From Chara braunii (lineage: Eukaryota; Streptophyta; Charophyceae; Charales; Characeae): a stretch of 27,761 nucleotides of DNA. The position numbers were made by a program, and so were the translations under genes. The notes under the pieces were generated by a model. That model was not told the DNA's origin and ran no database searches. It saw only the letters and a program-made list of their open reading frames with translations. Below, piece after piece: positions 7,646 through 16,476 of the stretch (within the stretch, counting starts at the first letter, position 1; every line of letters starts with the position of its first letter). The stretch covers positions 394,061-421,821 of the forward strand of contig BFEA01000251.1 in NCBI GenBank assembly GCA_003427395.1, in the 5' to 3' direction.

Positions 7646-9894
7646 ATCCCTCGTTACTTTAGTATGAGGCATTTAATCTCACTCTGACGCAATAATTCCA
7701 ACGTTGTACGTATGTTTGTAGCCTTCTCGTCTCGTGAAGTAACACAGAGTGCAGTCTTTGGACCAGGCTCCACCCACCCTTAGCTTGCCGGTGAAGGCAT
7801 GAAGAGTCACCCGTTCTGAGCCCTGCATTTCTAAGAGTTGAGATACCAGTGAGTTTTGCCTCAAGCCTAAAATATATGGTATTGCTCACATTGACTTTGC
7901 AACTTATTGTTGGGCAGCAAGACGTGCCCGCAGGAATGAAAGGGGAATCTCAAGTTGACAGGTACAGGTGTCAAGCCAGGCTATGAGCGGACCAGATACG
8001 TACAATTATAAGGTCATCCAAGTCCAATCTCATTAGATATGTGAATAGCTCTATGAGATAAAGCAAGTGGATTCACCATTCAACACATAAGGACTTTGTC
8101 TGGTTTGAGTTTAGTGATTTGCCAACAATCCTTCCCAGGAACACAGCCAGTCTCGAGAGCCGATCATTAGCACACTGCACATTGCTCTTTGCTATCGCAA
8201 ACCTGTCTCGAAAATACTCACAGTCGACGTACCTCCCTACAACGCCAAGTAAAGGGTCCCTCAGGTTCATCAGACTCCACTCTTAATAACCAACATTCAC
8301 GAAAACCCGTCGGGCCGCTACAGAACCATACTACGGAAACATCTAGAGAAGTGCATAGGCAATAGGCAGATTCATAATAGAGTGACTCAGGCCTAGATCA
8401 TTAAGGGGCCGTTTTCACAGTCCGACTGAGGTTAGGATTTCTTTCAGCATTAAGCAATATTCACAATATTTGGTGCAAAGGGCATTCTTCCGAGAACGGA
8501 GTCCTCGATTATCCTAATAGAGGCAGCGCTGAGCAGGTTGCGCATACTTTATACCTCGATAACTTCGCCAAAATAAAATACTATCCAGTCACCATCAAGC
8601 AGGTACTTAGCCAGCAAATGAGCAATCTTCCAAAGAACAGTTCGCCCCCGACTCATTGACTGCGAGCCGATAAACAACGAAAATAAGATTTGTATTTGAA
8701 AAATTCAATAGGCATCGCCAACCCCTCTGCTATGTTTTCCTAAGTCACGCTGACTATCCGAACGCTATTGATTTATTAAACCCTCAGAACTTGCCAAATT
8801 TAGGCCTCTACTGACAAGAACTAGTCTTGCTTAAGATTTTATCCAAGCGTCTCGGCAAGAGGGAACGAAAGAACAAGTAAGTCAAGGTTCGTAAAGAAAT
8901 TCCTTATCCAAGTGACCTGATTGCTAACACAGTCACCACCTGAGCCTCGTTACCTGAGATTGAGTCTTCCATCAAATGAACCCCTCATACATTAATCACT
9001 CATCGTCCCTCGAGCCTCGTCTTTATTGCTCATCCTTTTAGCGACATCCGAAATGTGATCACATCTTGATAACCCAAACAGGATACATCAAACCCGAGTA
9101 TGAATAACCATCAACAGGATATATGTGAAGTTAGCGCCACAAGACTCGATCACAACAACTTCGGCACTATGTGCACAACCTCTATCCTCCTCCCCCACAC
9201 CATTGACCAACACCACTCACACTCGGTGAGAGAGACCACCTCCGACTCATTTAACAACGACAAGATAGCGTCGACCAGATCGCAGAATGAAGCGATACCA
9301 GCCTTAGGATATGAGTACTCGACTCTCAACTGCCACGAAGCCCCTTTTTGAGGTGGCGAGGGGGATAACACAAACGTTTTGCAGAGCAAGAGGCAAGAAG
9401 GCATGCCTACTTTCTTCGCTCCAGAGCCACTAACAGGGGATAGGAGTCATACGCAGATAATCAAGAAACACCCCCCCCCTTTCCGAGTGCAAGATGGTTA
9501 GTGCAGCGCCTCGCCAATCCCTTAGAGACCATTCAGAGCGTGCCCGCCTCTCTCCCTCTTCACTTGTAACCTCTTCTCATTTTGCGTGGCCTCTTCCCTG
9601 CACGGATCATGCTTGGGCCATCCGAGTCAAACCCTCTTTCCACTTACTCTTTTCGAGGAAAGACGTATTGATGCTAGTGGATGAGCACGAACTGATGCTC
9701 ACCCCGATCACGATGAGGGCAAGGCGAGAGCCACGTCTGAGCAACTGGCGAGAATCGTCCTTGGCGGCAGCGATCACCAGACAACCTTCGCTATGAAGGC
9801 GACCCGATTGACTATGGCTGATACTCCCTCTCACTCACTATCTCCTGATCGCGCTTACCCGCGTTCTTGTAGCCGCTTATCTCTCGTTCTGAGA
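7646..9894. other. Compositionally distinct stretch without a recognisable gene
   Basis: From here to about 11040 long A/T homopolymers nearly vanish and GC content is visibly higher than in flanking DNA. Short frames occur on both strands (for example 9100-9351 and 9150-9404, 9494-9796 and 9607-9834), usually as complementary pairs over the same DNA, so neither can be preferred. There is a C run near 9472. I find no domains, repeats or transposon ends. Confidence 0.35.
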
Positions 9895-10059
9895 TCAGTC
9901 GACACACGTTAAAACTTGGAGCTTCTCCTTTCTCCTGTCCTTGAACACAACTGTCACCCGAACGCAGGAGTCAGCGACCTCATCCCTGGCGAGAGTGTAC
10001 ACTGGTTCGCAAAGCCAAACAACACGAATGATCCTGAGGCGACCGAGGGCATTAACCAT
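9895..10059 (-). CDS. Small ORF, function unknown
   Basis: A 54-codon frame from ATG to TGA, with YTLARDEVADSCVRVTVVFK followed by a lysine/arginine-rich end. The RVTV strand and the spacing to a final VD loosely recall GMRVTVTYHEDD...VQHVD in the larger minus ORF at 10303-10818. Identity is low and may be chance. If real, the two could be a diverged duplicate or exons of one gene. Confidence 0.2.
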   Translation of the reverse strand: MVNALGRLRIIRVVWLCEPVYTLARDEVADSCVRVTVVFKDRRKEKLQVLTCVD

Positions 10060-10302
10060 TAGCAGACATCACCATAGGGTCTGCACATCACTCACTTTTC
10101 TTCGTTAGCCTTCCTCTGAGTATGAAGCGATCGATGCCACGTCACGCTAGCTACCTTCAGATTACACAGGAGCACGCCTGCTTTCTGACATGACTAACGA
10201 TGGTCGAGTCAACAATCAATCGTTCAAACACTGTCGGCTCTACGTTGCGCATCGCACACCCTTCTTTCGCTCCTCTCTCTCGTAACCGTTCGCCCTTTGT
10301 CC

Positions 10303-10818
10303 TTACTCGTTGACCCCTGTGCCATGTGGCTTAGTGATTCTGGTCCTTTTCCTGTCGTGAGCTGGCCTTTGGTTGTCCTCTACTGATCCCACTGGCTGGT
10401 GGTCCCGTCGCCACTGATCCGCTCCGTGCCAGGACTGGGTCGCCTCTGCATCGCTCATTTCTAACTCACCTTTGGAGTCCCGGTCGACGTGTTGCACATC
10501 CCTGGGCGTTTTCCCGATAGAAGAGTCATCCTCGTGATAGGTAACGGTCACCCTCATCCCCGTCGTTACTCCATTCCGTTTGCACCTCCGCTCAGCCCTG
10601 TTACGCGTCTCGGTAATGGCAGCTTGCAGCCCCTCGTCCCTTCTCATTTCCTGCTCCCGATGGCCACACACGTTAATTTTCAACCTCACCTCTCCCGTGG
10701 GCTTACCGTAGGACAAGATGGTCTCAACCAATGTACCCCTCGCTTCCGCACGTTCCCATATCCAAGAGTACTTCATGTACCTCGGTCTGTAACCACGCAG
10801 GCCATTTCGGTCTGCCAT
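10303..10818 (-). CDS. 171-residue hypothetical protein with strong Kozak context
   Basis: The frame starts at an ATG in ACCATGG context and runs 171 codons to TAA. The product is very polar: basic N-terminus (RGYRPRYMKYSWIWERAEAR), middle TGMRVTVTYHEDD (about residues 85-98), acidic-to-basic tail rich in Asp, Arg and His. There is no membrane segment, signal peptide or known motif. The plus strand is also open over most of it (10489-10914, 141 codons), so an absence of stops in this GC-richer stretch could explain both. The minus frame is preferred for start context and purine-rich sense composition. Confidence 0.3.
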   Translation of the reverse strand: MADRNGLRGYRPRYMKYSWIWERAEARGTLVETILSYGKPTGEVRLKINVCGHREQEMRRDEGLQAAITETRNRAERRCKRNGVTTGMRVTVTYHEDDSSIGKTPRDVQHVDRDSKGELEMSDAEATQSWHGADQWRRDHQPVGSVEDNQRPAHDRKRTRITKPHGTGVNE

Positions 10819-11094
10819 GGTCGTGTTCAGAATAGCCAGGATCTTAATTCCAAGTACACGCGCTCAGATAGCTCACACTGGCTCTCACTAATCCGCCTTC
10901 TGACCTCAGACTAGCGGCGTTAGCGCAACGAAATAGCTTGTGAGCGCTCATAAACTAGCCACTAAACAGCCAACCCTTCTCCCCATTTTTGTACGCTGTC
11001 CTCATACGGCGATCCCCGCGCTCTAAATGAGGAGCTCAATCAGTTTCTTTTTAAAATCCAACATATTAGCATTCTATAGTTCAGGAAATAATGG
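10819..11094. other. No recognisable gene
   Basis: The 3' edge of the GC-richer stretch, with no motif or repeat recognised before the TAAAA microsatellite. Confidence 0.35.
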
Positions 11095-11197
11095 AATAAA
11101 ATAAAATAAAATAGAATTAAATAAAATAAAATAAAATAAAATAAAATAAAATAAAATAAAATAAAATAAAATAAAATAAAATAAATAAAATAAAATG
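11095..11197. repeat. (TAAAA)n pentanucleotide microsatellite
   Basis: About twenty copies of a TAAAA/ATAAA unit with few interruptions. It creates an artificial Phe/Ile/Leu/Tyr-rich tail in the minus frame running through it. Confidence 0.95.
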
Positions 11198-11477
11198 AAA
11201 GAGCGAGAGGTCGATCCTCAACGATTGTGGTGCCAGGAGGTCCTTCCGCTGTCAACCACTTAGTCCCTTCGTGCCCCGGCGTGCAGCAATCATAAGTTCG
11301 GCACTTCGGTCCCATAAAGGGATACCAATGGATATTCTCTTCCCTTCTAAACTTGCCCGCCTGTTTACCTCTGACGGGTACCCGTGTCCGATGGCAAGGA
11401 GGGGGCTTATAACCTTCCATGGGAGGTGATAAGCCTCTTACCAAGGCGGTCGCGAGTTGCCCCTCTTTTGGGGTCAT
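11198..11477 (-). CDS. Weak ORF, function unknown
   Basis: A minus frame starts at an ATG (11477) and gives about 93 residues before entering the microsatellite. It includes PPMEGYKPPPCHRTRVPVRG and a Cys/His cluster (C-x4-C-C-x3-H). The cluster is too irregular to call a zinc knuckle. The frame has no true stop until the microsatellite end at 11040. It could be a transposon-derived fragment. Confidence 0.2.
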
Positions 11478-11611
11478 GCGCCAGCCTCCAGGGACAGAAA
11501 AAACGCAAGGGTGAAGCCATTCTAGACCGCCGGTCCGTAGCCACGGTTCAAAAATGAACCATTAGTTTCCCTCTAAATGACACAATGAGAAAATTTCAAT
11601 AAAAAGGTTGG
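11478..11611. other. Spacer with two small hairpins
   Basis: The sequence GGTTCA-AAAA-TGAACC at 11545-11560 is a perfect 6 bp stem with a 4-base loop, and GACCG-C-CGGTC at 11525-11535 is a second small inverted repeat. No gene is seen. Confidence 0.45.
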
Positions 11612-11613
11612 TA

Positions 11614-11673
<60 letters not shown>

Positions 11674-11723
11674 TAATAATAATAATAATAATAATATAAT
11701 AATAATAATAATAATAATAATAG
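11612..11723. repeat. (TAA)n trinucleotide microsatellite
   Basis: About thirty-five TAA/AAT units with minor breaks near 11670 and 11695. It is the source of the poly-Tyr/Ile/Leu open frame on the minus strand. Confidence 0.96.
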
Positions 11724-12130
11724 AGAGGAAACGACACTTCACAACCCTCAAGTACCGAGGCCTTGCTAAAACCATCAGATCTCAAGATGCTAGGACAACG
11801 GTCCAAAACTAGGCATGAATTCGAAACTCCGCACTCAACCCCCCTTTTCTTTTCCTTTTCCTTTTTCTCTGTGTTTTCTCTTTCATACCGTTGTTACTGC
11901 ACTTACCCCATTATACGGTCATCGGGACATGACGCCCAACTGAGAAGACCGTACTACCCTTTTACTATCTGGACCAACCTGACGGTCACTTGAGCTACGG
12001 AGCGGCTCACTGTAAAATAGGACGTCGGTCCTGCGCGGTACCACTTCCACACGACCCTGCGGATTGGTACCGGGCTTGCAGTGGTAAGTGAGCGAATGGA
12101 CTGGTACGCAGTAGAGGGCCGGGTCACCAC
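11724..12130. other. No recognisable gene
   Basis: Mixed sequence with a pyrimidine-rich tract at 11840-11890 and a GC-richer part toward 12130. It may include the 5' part of the repeat at 12131-12308, but no second copy was found to confirm that. Confidence 0.35.
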
Positions 12131-12308
12131 GCCCTCCGACACCACTCCCCCAACCTTGAGCCTGCCACTTGGACCGGGCGGTCCACTGGTCGGCAGGGCC
12201 CCGGTTCAACCCATGGTGGGGGGCGGGGGCGTACCGGGTGTCACAGCTATCCACACAATTGGCCAGACCAAAGGGGCCCACTAACTCCCTTTAAAAAAAA
12301 AAAAAAAA
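12131..12308 (+). repeat. SINE-like poly(A)-tailed repeat, copy 1
   Basis: It shares with 14251-14424 the order CCCCCAACC, GCCTGCC, TTGGACCGGG, GGTCCACTGG, CAGGGCCCCGGT, GTACCGGG, TCCACACA and TTGGCCA, and ends in about 16 A. An inverted repeat at 12169-12209 (TTGGACCGGG against CCCGGTTCAA) forms a stem with one G-T pair. GGTTCAACCC resembles a polymerase III B box, but I find no A box at the expected distance, so tRNA ancestry is unproven. The tail implies RNA-mediated insertion. Confidence 0.65.
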
Positions 12309-12640
12309 CTCGGTACAAGCTACAATGTTCAACAAACAAGTGCTAGGAGTATGGGGCACTCCCGTAGCTGAGAACCAAAACTCTATCCGAGTAGCCAAGT
12401 GGGTCCTATCTATGAACTCAACACAACAAAGTAAAGTATCGATAAATGTTTATGGCCTATTACAAACACAACGCTTTATAACAACGATGTTTGTAACAGA
12501 GAATGCTACCACCACCAAGAATACCCTGTCATATATCATCAAATAGAGCTGCACGGTAAACCGTAAACGGAGAGGGAGAAGAGGACAACAAACGAGGGGT
12601 TGTGACAAACTCTTTCATTGGAGTTTCACATCCTCATCAA
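12309..12640. other. No supported gene
   Basis: The plus frame 12325-12546 is open for 73 codons and polar, without motifs, initiation support or similarity to anything else here. It lies between a poly(A)-tailed repeat and a TA run and is probably chance. Confidence 0.3.
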
Positions 12641-12664
12641 TATATATATATATATATATATAAT
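12641..12664. repeat. (TA)n run used as transposon target
   Basis: A run of 11 TA units ends TATATAAT. Its last eight bases, 12657-12664, are repeated at 13414-13421 on the other side of the adjacent element. Confidence 0.9.
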
Positions 12665-13413
12665 CAGGGTCACCAGCCCATACGTACTGAGGTCCCCGGG
12701 CAGACCTCCGTACGTATGGGCGTTCGGGGTCCCGTACGAGGTCCTAACCCGACGGCGTTCGGCCCTTGCCAAAAATTATTTCGGGGCCTAAAAATAATTA
12801 TTTGTTTCTGAATTGTATTTTGTGAGTTCTCTATGACGTGAGGTAAATGCTTGTAAATTTCCCAGTCATTTAACTAAGTCAAATAAGATTTAAAAATTGC
12901 CAAAGATGACGGTGTCAAAACGTGCTCGCCCACGTATTTTTTCATTTCTTACTTTTGTTTTCACTTTAGTTCGGGGTCTAAACAATTTTATTAATTTTTG
13001 AAACTTTTTTAGTGGGTTTTTTATTATGTGAAGTACACATCTGTAAATTTTCAGGTCATTTAGCTATTCAAAAAAAACAATGAAAAATCTCCAAAGATGG
13101 TGGTGTCGAAAACATGCTCACGCACTCACAAAATTTAATTCTCTTTTTATTTTTATTTATTTTTATTATTAGTATTTGTTTTCCGTATTTTATTTTTATT
13201 TCAAATTTGGTAAGGAATTTGGATGTAATGCTCAGGCAAATCTTGTTTAATTTATTTTTCTCCATAACATATCTTTTGTTCAAATTTTTTTTATGACTCT
13301 TTTTTTTTTTTTTTTTTTTTTTGGGGTCCGCGTTCGGCTTGAACGGCCGAACGCATCCCCAAGGGGTCCCATACGTTCGGGCGTTCGGCCCGTCCCGAAC
13401 GCCGGTTACCCTG
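12665..13413. mobile_element. hAT-like non-autonomous DNA transposon with 8 bp target-site duplication
   Basis: The left end is CAGGGTCACCAGC. The right end reads CAGGGTAACCGGC on the minus strand (11 of 13 match). Both sides are flanked by TATATAAT (12657-12664 and 13414-13421). An 8 bp duplication with CAGGG termini is characteristic of hAT elements. Both subterminal regions (12680-12770 and 13323-13405) are GC-rich with repeated GTTCGG and CATACGT motifs, and the interior is AT-rich with no transposase frame. At 749 bp it must rely on a transposase supplied elsewhere. It carries an internal 190 bp tandem repeat and a T run at 13300-13322. Confidence 0.82.
12781..13128. repeat. Diverged 190 bp tandem duplication inside the hAT-like element
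   Basis: TCGGGGCCTAAA at 12781 and TCGGGGTCTAAA at 12971 begin two parallel series of matching blocks: TGTGAGTT/AGTGGGTT, TTGTAAATT/CTGTAAATT, GTCATTTA, and CCAAAGATG followed by GGTGTC and GTGCTC/ATGCTC. Divergence is substantial, so the duplication is old relative to the intact target-site duplication. Confidence 0.7.
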
Positions 13414-13421
13414 TATATAAT

Positions 13422-13744
13422 AATATTTATATATATAATATATATATAAATATATAAAGGTTGATGGTCATATATTGATTATACTTACCGACATGGTGAA
13501 TCTTTTAAGTGTTCGTGAACTCCTTTGCCTTTGCTGTGGAATTCCACCGTTTAGCATTGAGAGCAAATCGAAGCAGATGACACATGTCATCATAGCCAAT
13601 AGACTCCGTCAATGAATGGTTCGCAAAATGAGTGGGCAGATAGTGATACACCTATACAAATGTTTAAGGAACAAACGTGAGGTGCTATGAGAACAATTCA
13701 TTTAATTGATAAAATTTATGTAACTATTAAGCTAGGTTGTTTTC
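13422..13744. other. AT-rich spacer without a gene
   Basis: It starts with TATA-rich low-complexity sequence (13422-13458) and continues into unique-looking DNA. No supported ORF. Confidence 0.4.
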
Positions 13745-13965
13745 TTTGGCGCCCGGGCGTCCGGGCACCCATTTTGTGCCCGGATACATGGTCGGGTGCC
13801 AGAACTGGCATAAACCCCAGGCAGGGTCTCAGACAGCCCTGGGAGTTTTTTTTTTTTTTTAACTTTTCTTTTTAAAAATTCCGAGAAAAAAATTATGTTG
13901 TGTAGATTTGCAATGCAAATGACTTTTAGCTCAGGTTGATATCAGAATTCCCCATCGTATGTTGA
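13745..13965. repeat. GC-rich island plus homopolymer element, copy 1
   Basis: A CCCGGGCGTCCGGGC-type block is followed by a T run (about 13847-13860), then ATTATGTTGTGTAGATTTGC and related sequence to about 13965. The same arrangement, with an A run in place of the T run, is at 20283-20510. The shared downstream arm shows that island, homopolymer and arm form one dispersed unit. CAGGGTCTCAGACAGCCCTG (near 13820-13840) has inverted CAGGG ends. I infer a non-autonomous transposon, boundaries uncertain. Confidence 0.55.
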
Positions 13966-14250
13966 GGCAGTGCTACATAAAGTCTGCTACAGAAGTTCAA
14001 ATGAACATTAGTTGAGTCCATTGGATTCATTCCATGTGTTCACAGTTGAAGAAAAGACTCTAATAGGCGAATATTTCTCACAACTAAGCCATGTGTGTAC
14101 ATCTGACAGTTAATGAAAGACTATCAATATTATTCAACTAGTTTGCAGGGTTCTCTCAGTTGCAATCCAAACTACCAAACAATAAAATTTGGACCATTCA
14201 AATCCCATGAAAGACTACCAATCACTGTTGCTCCCCGGATAGACTTGAAG

Positions 14251-14424
14251 GCCCTCCCCCAACCAGGAGCCTGCCGGTTGGACCGGGCGGTCCACTGGCC
14301 GGCAGGGCCCCGGTCCAACCCAGAGCATCACGCTGGGGGGAGAGGGGGGGGTACCGGGAGTCACGGCCATCCACACAGTTGGCCAAACCCAAGGGGCTCA
14401 CTGCCTCCCTTGAGAAAAAAAAAA
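14251..14424 (+). repeat. SINE-like poly(A)-tailed repeat, copy 2
   Basis: The second copy of the repeat at 12131-12308, same orientation, ending in 10 A. Here the stem is perfect over 12 bp: GGTTGGACCGGG (14276-14287) pairs with CCCGGTCCAACC (14309-14320) around a 21-base loop. The loop sequence is nearly the same in both copies. Minus-strand frames of both copies translate to similar GLANCVD strings, which reflects DNA homology and is not evidence of a protein. Confidence 0.65.
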
Positions 14425-14834
14425 CGAGGCGGTGGAGGATCTCCGCTGTTGATTTTTGCAGATCAGCAAAGAAGAACGACCACATATATTTTTTACCATG
14501 AGGGATCCAATTAGTTGTTGTGATGACACAGTCTTTATTTGAACAATGTGTGGTCAAACGGACTATGGACCAAACATTATTGAATGGTCATTACACTCAC
14601 TGTGAGCCAGCATGATGCTTTAGCAGTGGCTTGCTGAGCTTTTATATGTTTCTTCGACATCTTGCACTCTGACAAAAGTTATGGGTTTGGGTTCGTGAAG
14701 TCAGAATAGTGTTGTCCGAGATGCCAGCCCAAGAATGGACCTCGCTTTGCAACATATATTTGGATAGACTGCCAGTCAAGATACTTTCGAACTATTAAAC
14801 CACTACACATTGAAAGGAAACAAACATGAAAATA

Positions 14835-14872
<38 letters not shown>

Positions 14873-15288
14873 GATATGCCTGCACGAGCTGAAACCTGAA
14901 CCCATAACTTTTTGTTGTCAGACCGAATACTATGCAAGACTATAAGTCCGGGCAAGGACTTCCAATCAGCAAATTATATTCAACCACTCGAGTGTCATGG
15001 GCATATGAAGGCCACGACCCCCTGTAGAGTTTAATTGAAGACATTGGGTCACACGGGGGTCAGATGAATGAGCTTCTTAGCTTAACTCCTCTACGTGAAA
15101 GCCATACCTCCTTGAACTGACCTCAATAATACCTTCCCCCCCTTGGAACCCTGCCGAAAAAAAAAACTTCGCCTTCAAAATCTCAAATAGTAGTGTTAAT
15201 GCGCATTTCAACAAATCGCAAATAGCACAGTCGGAATCCACACAAGGAAAAAAAAAAGAAACAAAGAAAGGGCAATTTTTTTTTTGAA
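14425..15288. other. Non-coding stretch with a 35-base A run
   Basis: An A homopolymer lies at about 14836-14870. It could be the tail of a retroposed sequence, but the DNA before it (14600-14835) has no second copy here and no ORF. The rest is unremarkable, with small A runs near 15160 and 15250. Confidence 0.45.
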
Positions 15289-15362
15289 AACCAGTTTTAC
15301 CGGTTCAACACCCGTGGGCCGATCCCGCCCCCGTAAAACCGGGCGAGCTGAACCGGCTGGTT
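15289..15362. repeat. Nested inverted-repeat island
   Basis: The outer arms are AACCAG...CCGGTTCA against TGAACCGG...CTGGTT, and the inner arms are TTTTACCGG against CCGTAAAACC. The GC-rich island sits after a T run in AT-rich surroundings, like other transposon-derived islands in this window. No flanking duplication was found. Confidence 0.5.
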
Positions 15363-15603
15363 GTTGGCCTCAGCTTGTTATCAATACTATGCAATGCTCT
15401 AGTAGTGTTAGATGTTTCAGTCATATCCTTTATTGTTCATTATATTTTCTTGAAACTATATGATCATTATCACAACACTGAAGACCACATAATAACTTCA
15501 TAATACATAACAATTATATGGAGAGAGACAATACGTATAACGATCAATTTTAATTAACTGTTATTGGTCTAGTACACATATAGCACAAGGAAAAGAGTTA
15601 TTA

Positions 15604-15966
15604 GCTGCGTAGCATAGTGTTCGTGTTCGGAGGCGAACCCGAGCATGCTCGCCCGAACGTGAACGAGCGCCCAAAACCATCCGAATGCAAACATAAAAAT
15701 AATAATAATAATAATAAAATCTCTCTAAAACATCTAAAAAAATATATGTCATGGAAAACAAAAATACAAGCAACTCTGGCCTTGCAGTTATGTTCAAAGT
15801 CTTAGCCAAACGTGAGTTAAAAATCAAAAACAAAAAAAAAGATTTATTTATTTTTTACGAAAAAAAATATGTTCGCGTGAACTCGTTTGTGAGTTGTTCG
15901 TGCGAACGAGAGAACACGTTCGTGTGAACGCAAAGGGGCGTGAACATGTTCGCCATGCTACACACA
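15604..15966. mobile_element. MITE-like element between TTATTA direct repeats
   Basis: TTATTA at 15598-15603 and 15967-15972 flank a 363 bp unit. Its ends, both read inward, are GCTGCGTAGCATAGTGTTCG and TGTGTGTAGCATGGCGAACA, sharing TGxGTAGCAT, with TGTTC a few bases further in. Subterminal regions are rich in GTTCG/CGAAC (15620-15672, 15872-15955) and the middle is AT-rich with a short AAT repeat. There is no transposase. TTA duplication is typical of PIF/Harbinger elements, but the 6 bp form and imperfect termini leave the superfamily open. Confidence 0.55.
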
Positions 15967-16070
15967 TTATTAGGATGATTTGCAGTACTTTAGCATGGAG
16001 ATAGGGAGTTATAAAATGTTTCATTGACTTACCTGTTCATGTTCTCTATACTAAAGCATAAATTTTGCCT

Positions 16071-16162
16071 TCGGTGGAAAGATGAAACCACATGACAAAA
16101 AACAAGGCTCGGTAAGCACTATTTCCATCGGTGGAAAGATGAAACCACATGACAAAAAACAA
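16071..16162. repeat. 35 bp direct repeat, period 57
   Basis: The same 35 bases, beginning TCGGTGGAAAGATGAAACCA, occur at 16071-16105 and 16128-16162 with no visible difference. The identity implies a recent local duplication or an assembly effect. Confidence 0.85.
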
Positions 16163-16330
16163 TGAACAGTTCCACATGTGTTTGGATGCTTATCATCAAA
16201 TTTCCTTGGTGTGCATGAACGTTTTTGAAGTTTTACTGCTTTCTTGGTTTCTTCATCAAACCCGGCACGATCAACAAGAATTGTTTGTGCTTACTGGAAA
16301 CCAATTGGTAACTATTTGTCAAGGAAATTT
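16149..16330 (+). CDS. Weak exon candidate ending at a consensus donor
   Basis: A plus frame opens at an ATG and runs through LHQTRHDQQELFVLTGNQLV to AATTT|GTAAGT at 16331, a perfect splice-donor hexamer. No acceptor-linked partner exon or domain could be established, and the start overlaps the 35 bp repeat. Chance is a serious alternative. Confidence 0.2.
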
Positions 16331-16434
16331 GTAAGTACCCTTTGTGCTTCATTTCCAATGAAATCATTGTGACAACAGCAAATTGACTTCGCATAAGGTT
16401 GATTCGTTGATTTTACAAAGTAAAATACTTCCTG

Positions 16435-16476
16435 CAATAGATTAATAAACGTATACAATAGATTAATAAACGTATA
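16435..16476. repeat. Perfect 21 bp tandem duplication
   Basis: CAATAGATTAATAAACGTATA occurs twice head to tail without a spacer. A simple slippage-type duplication. Confidence 0.9.

Noticed and set aside
10489-10914. 141-codon plus ORF
   Set aside because: It overlaps the minus ORF that has the better start context, has an atypical composition, and lies on the pyrimidine-rich strand. It is likely a shadow frame.
11573-11806. Tyr/Ile/Leu homopolymer ORF
   Set aside because: Translation of the TAA microsatellite.
11963-12010. Polymerase III A-box-like TAGCTCAAGTG on the minus strand
   Set aside because: No B box at the required distance and no cloverleaf.
12195-12215. tRNA gene suggested by GGTTCAACCC
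   Set aside because: No acceptor stem, anticodon arm or correctly spaced A box can be formed. The bases lie in a different conserved hairpin.
11919-12281. Minus ORFs of both SINE-like copies sharing GLANCVD
   Set aside because: The peptide similarity follows from DNA homology of the two repeat copies, and frames differ outside the shared segment.
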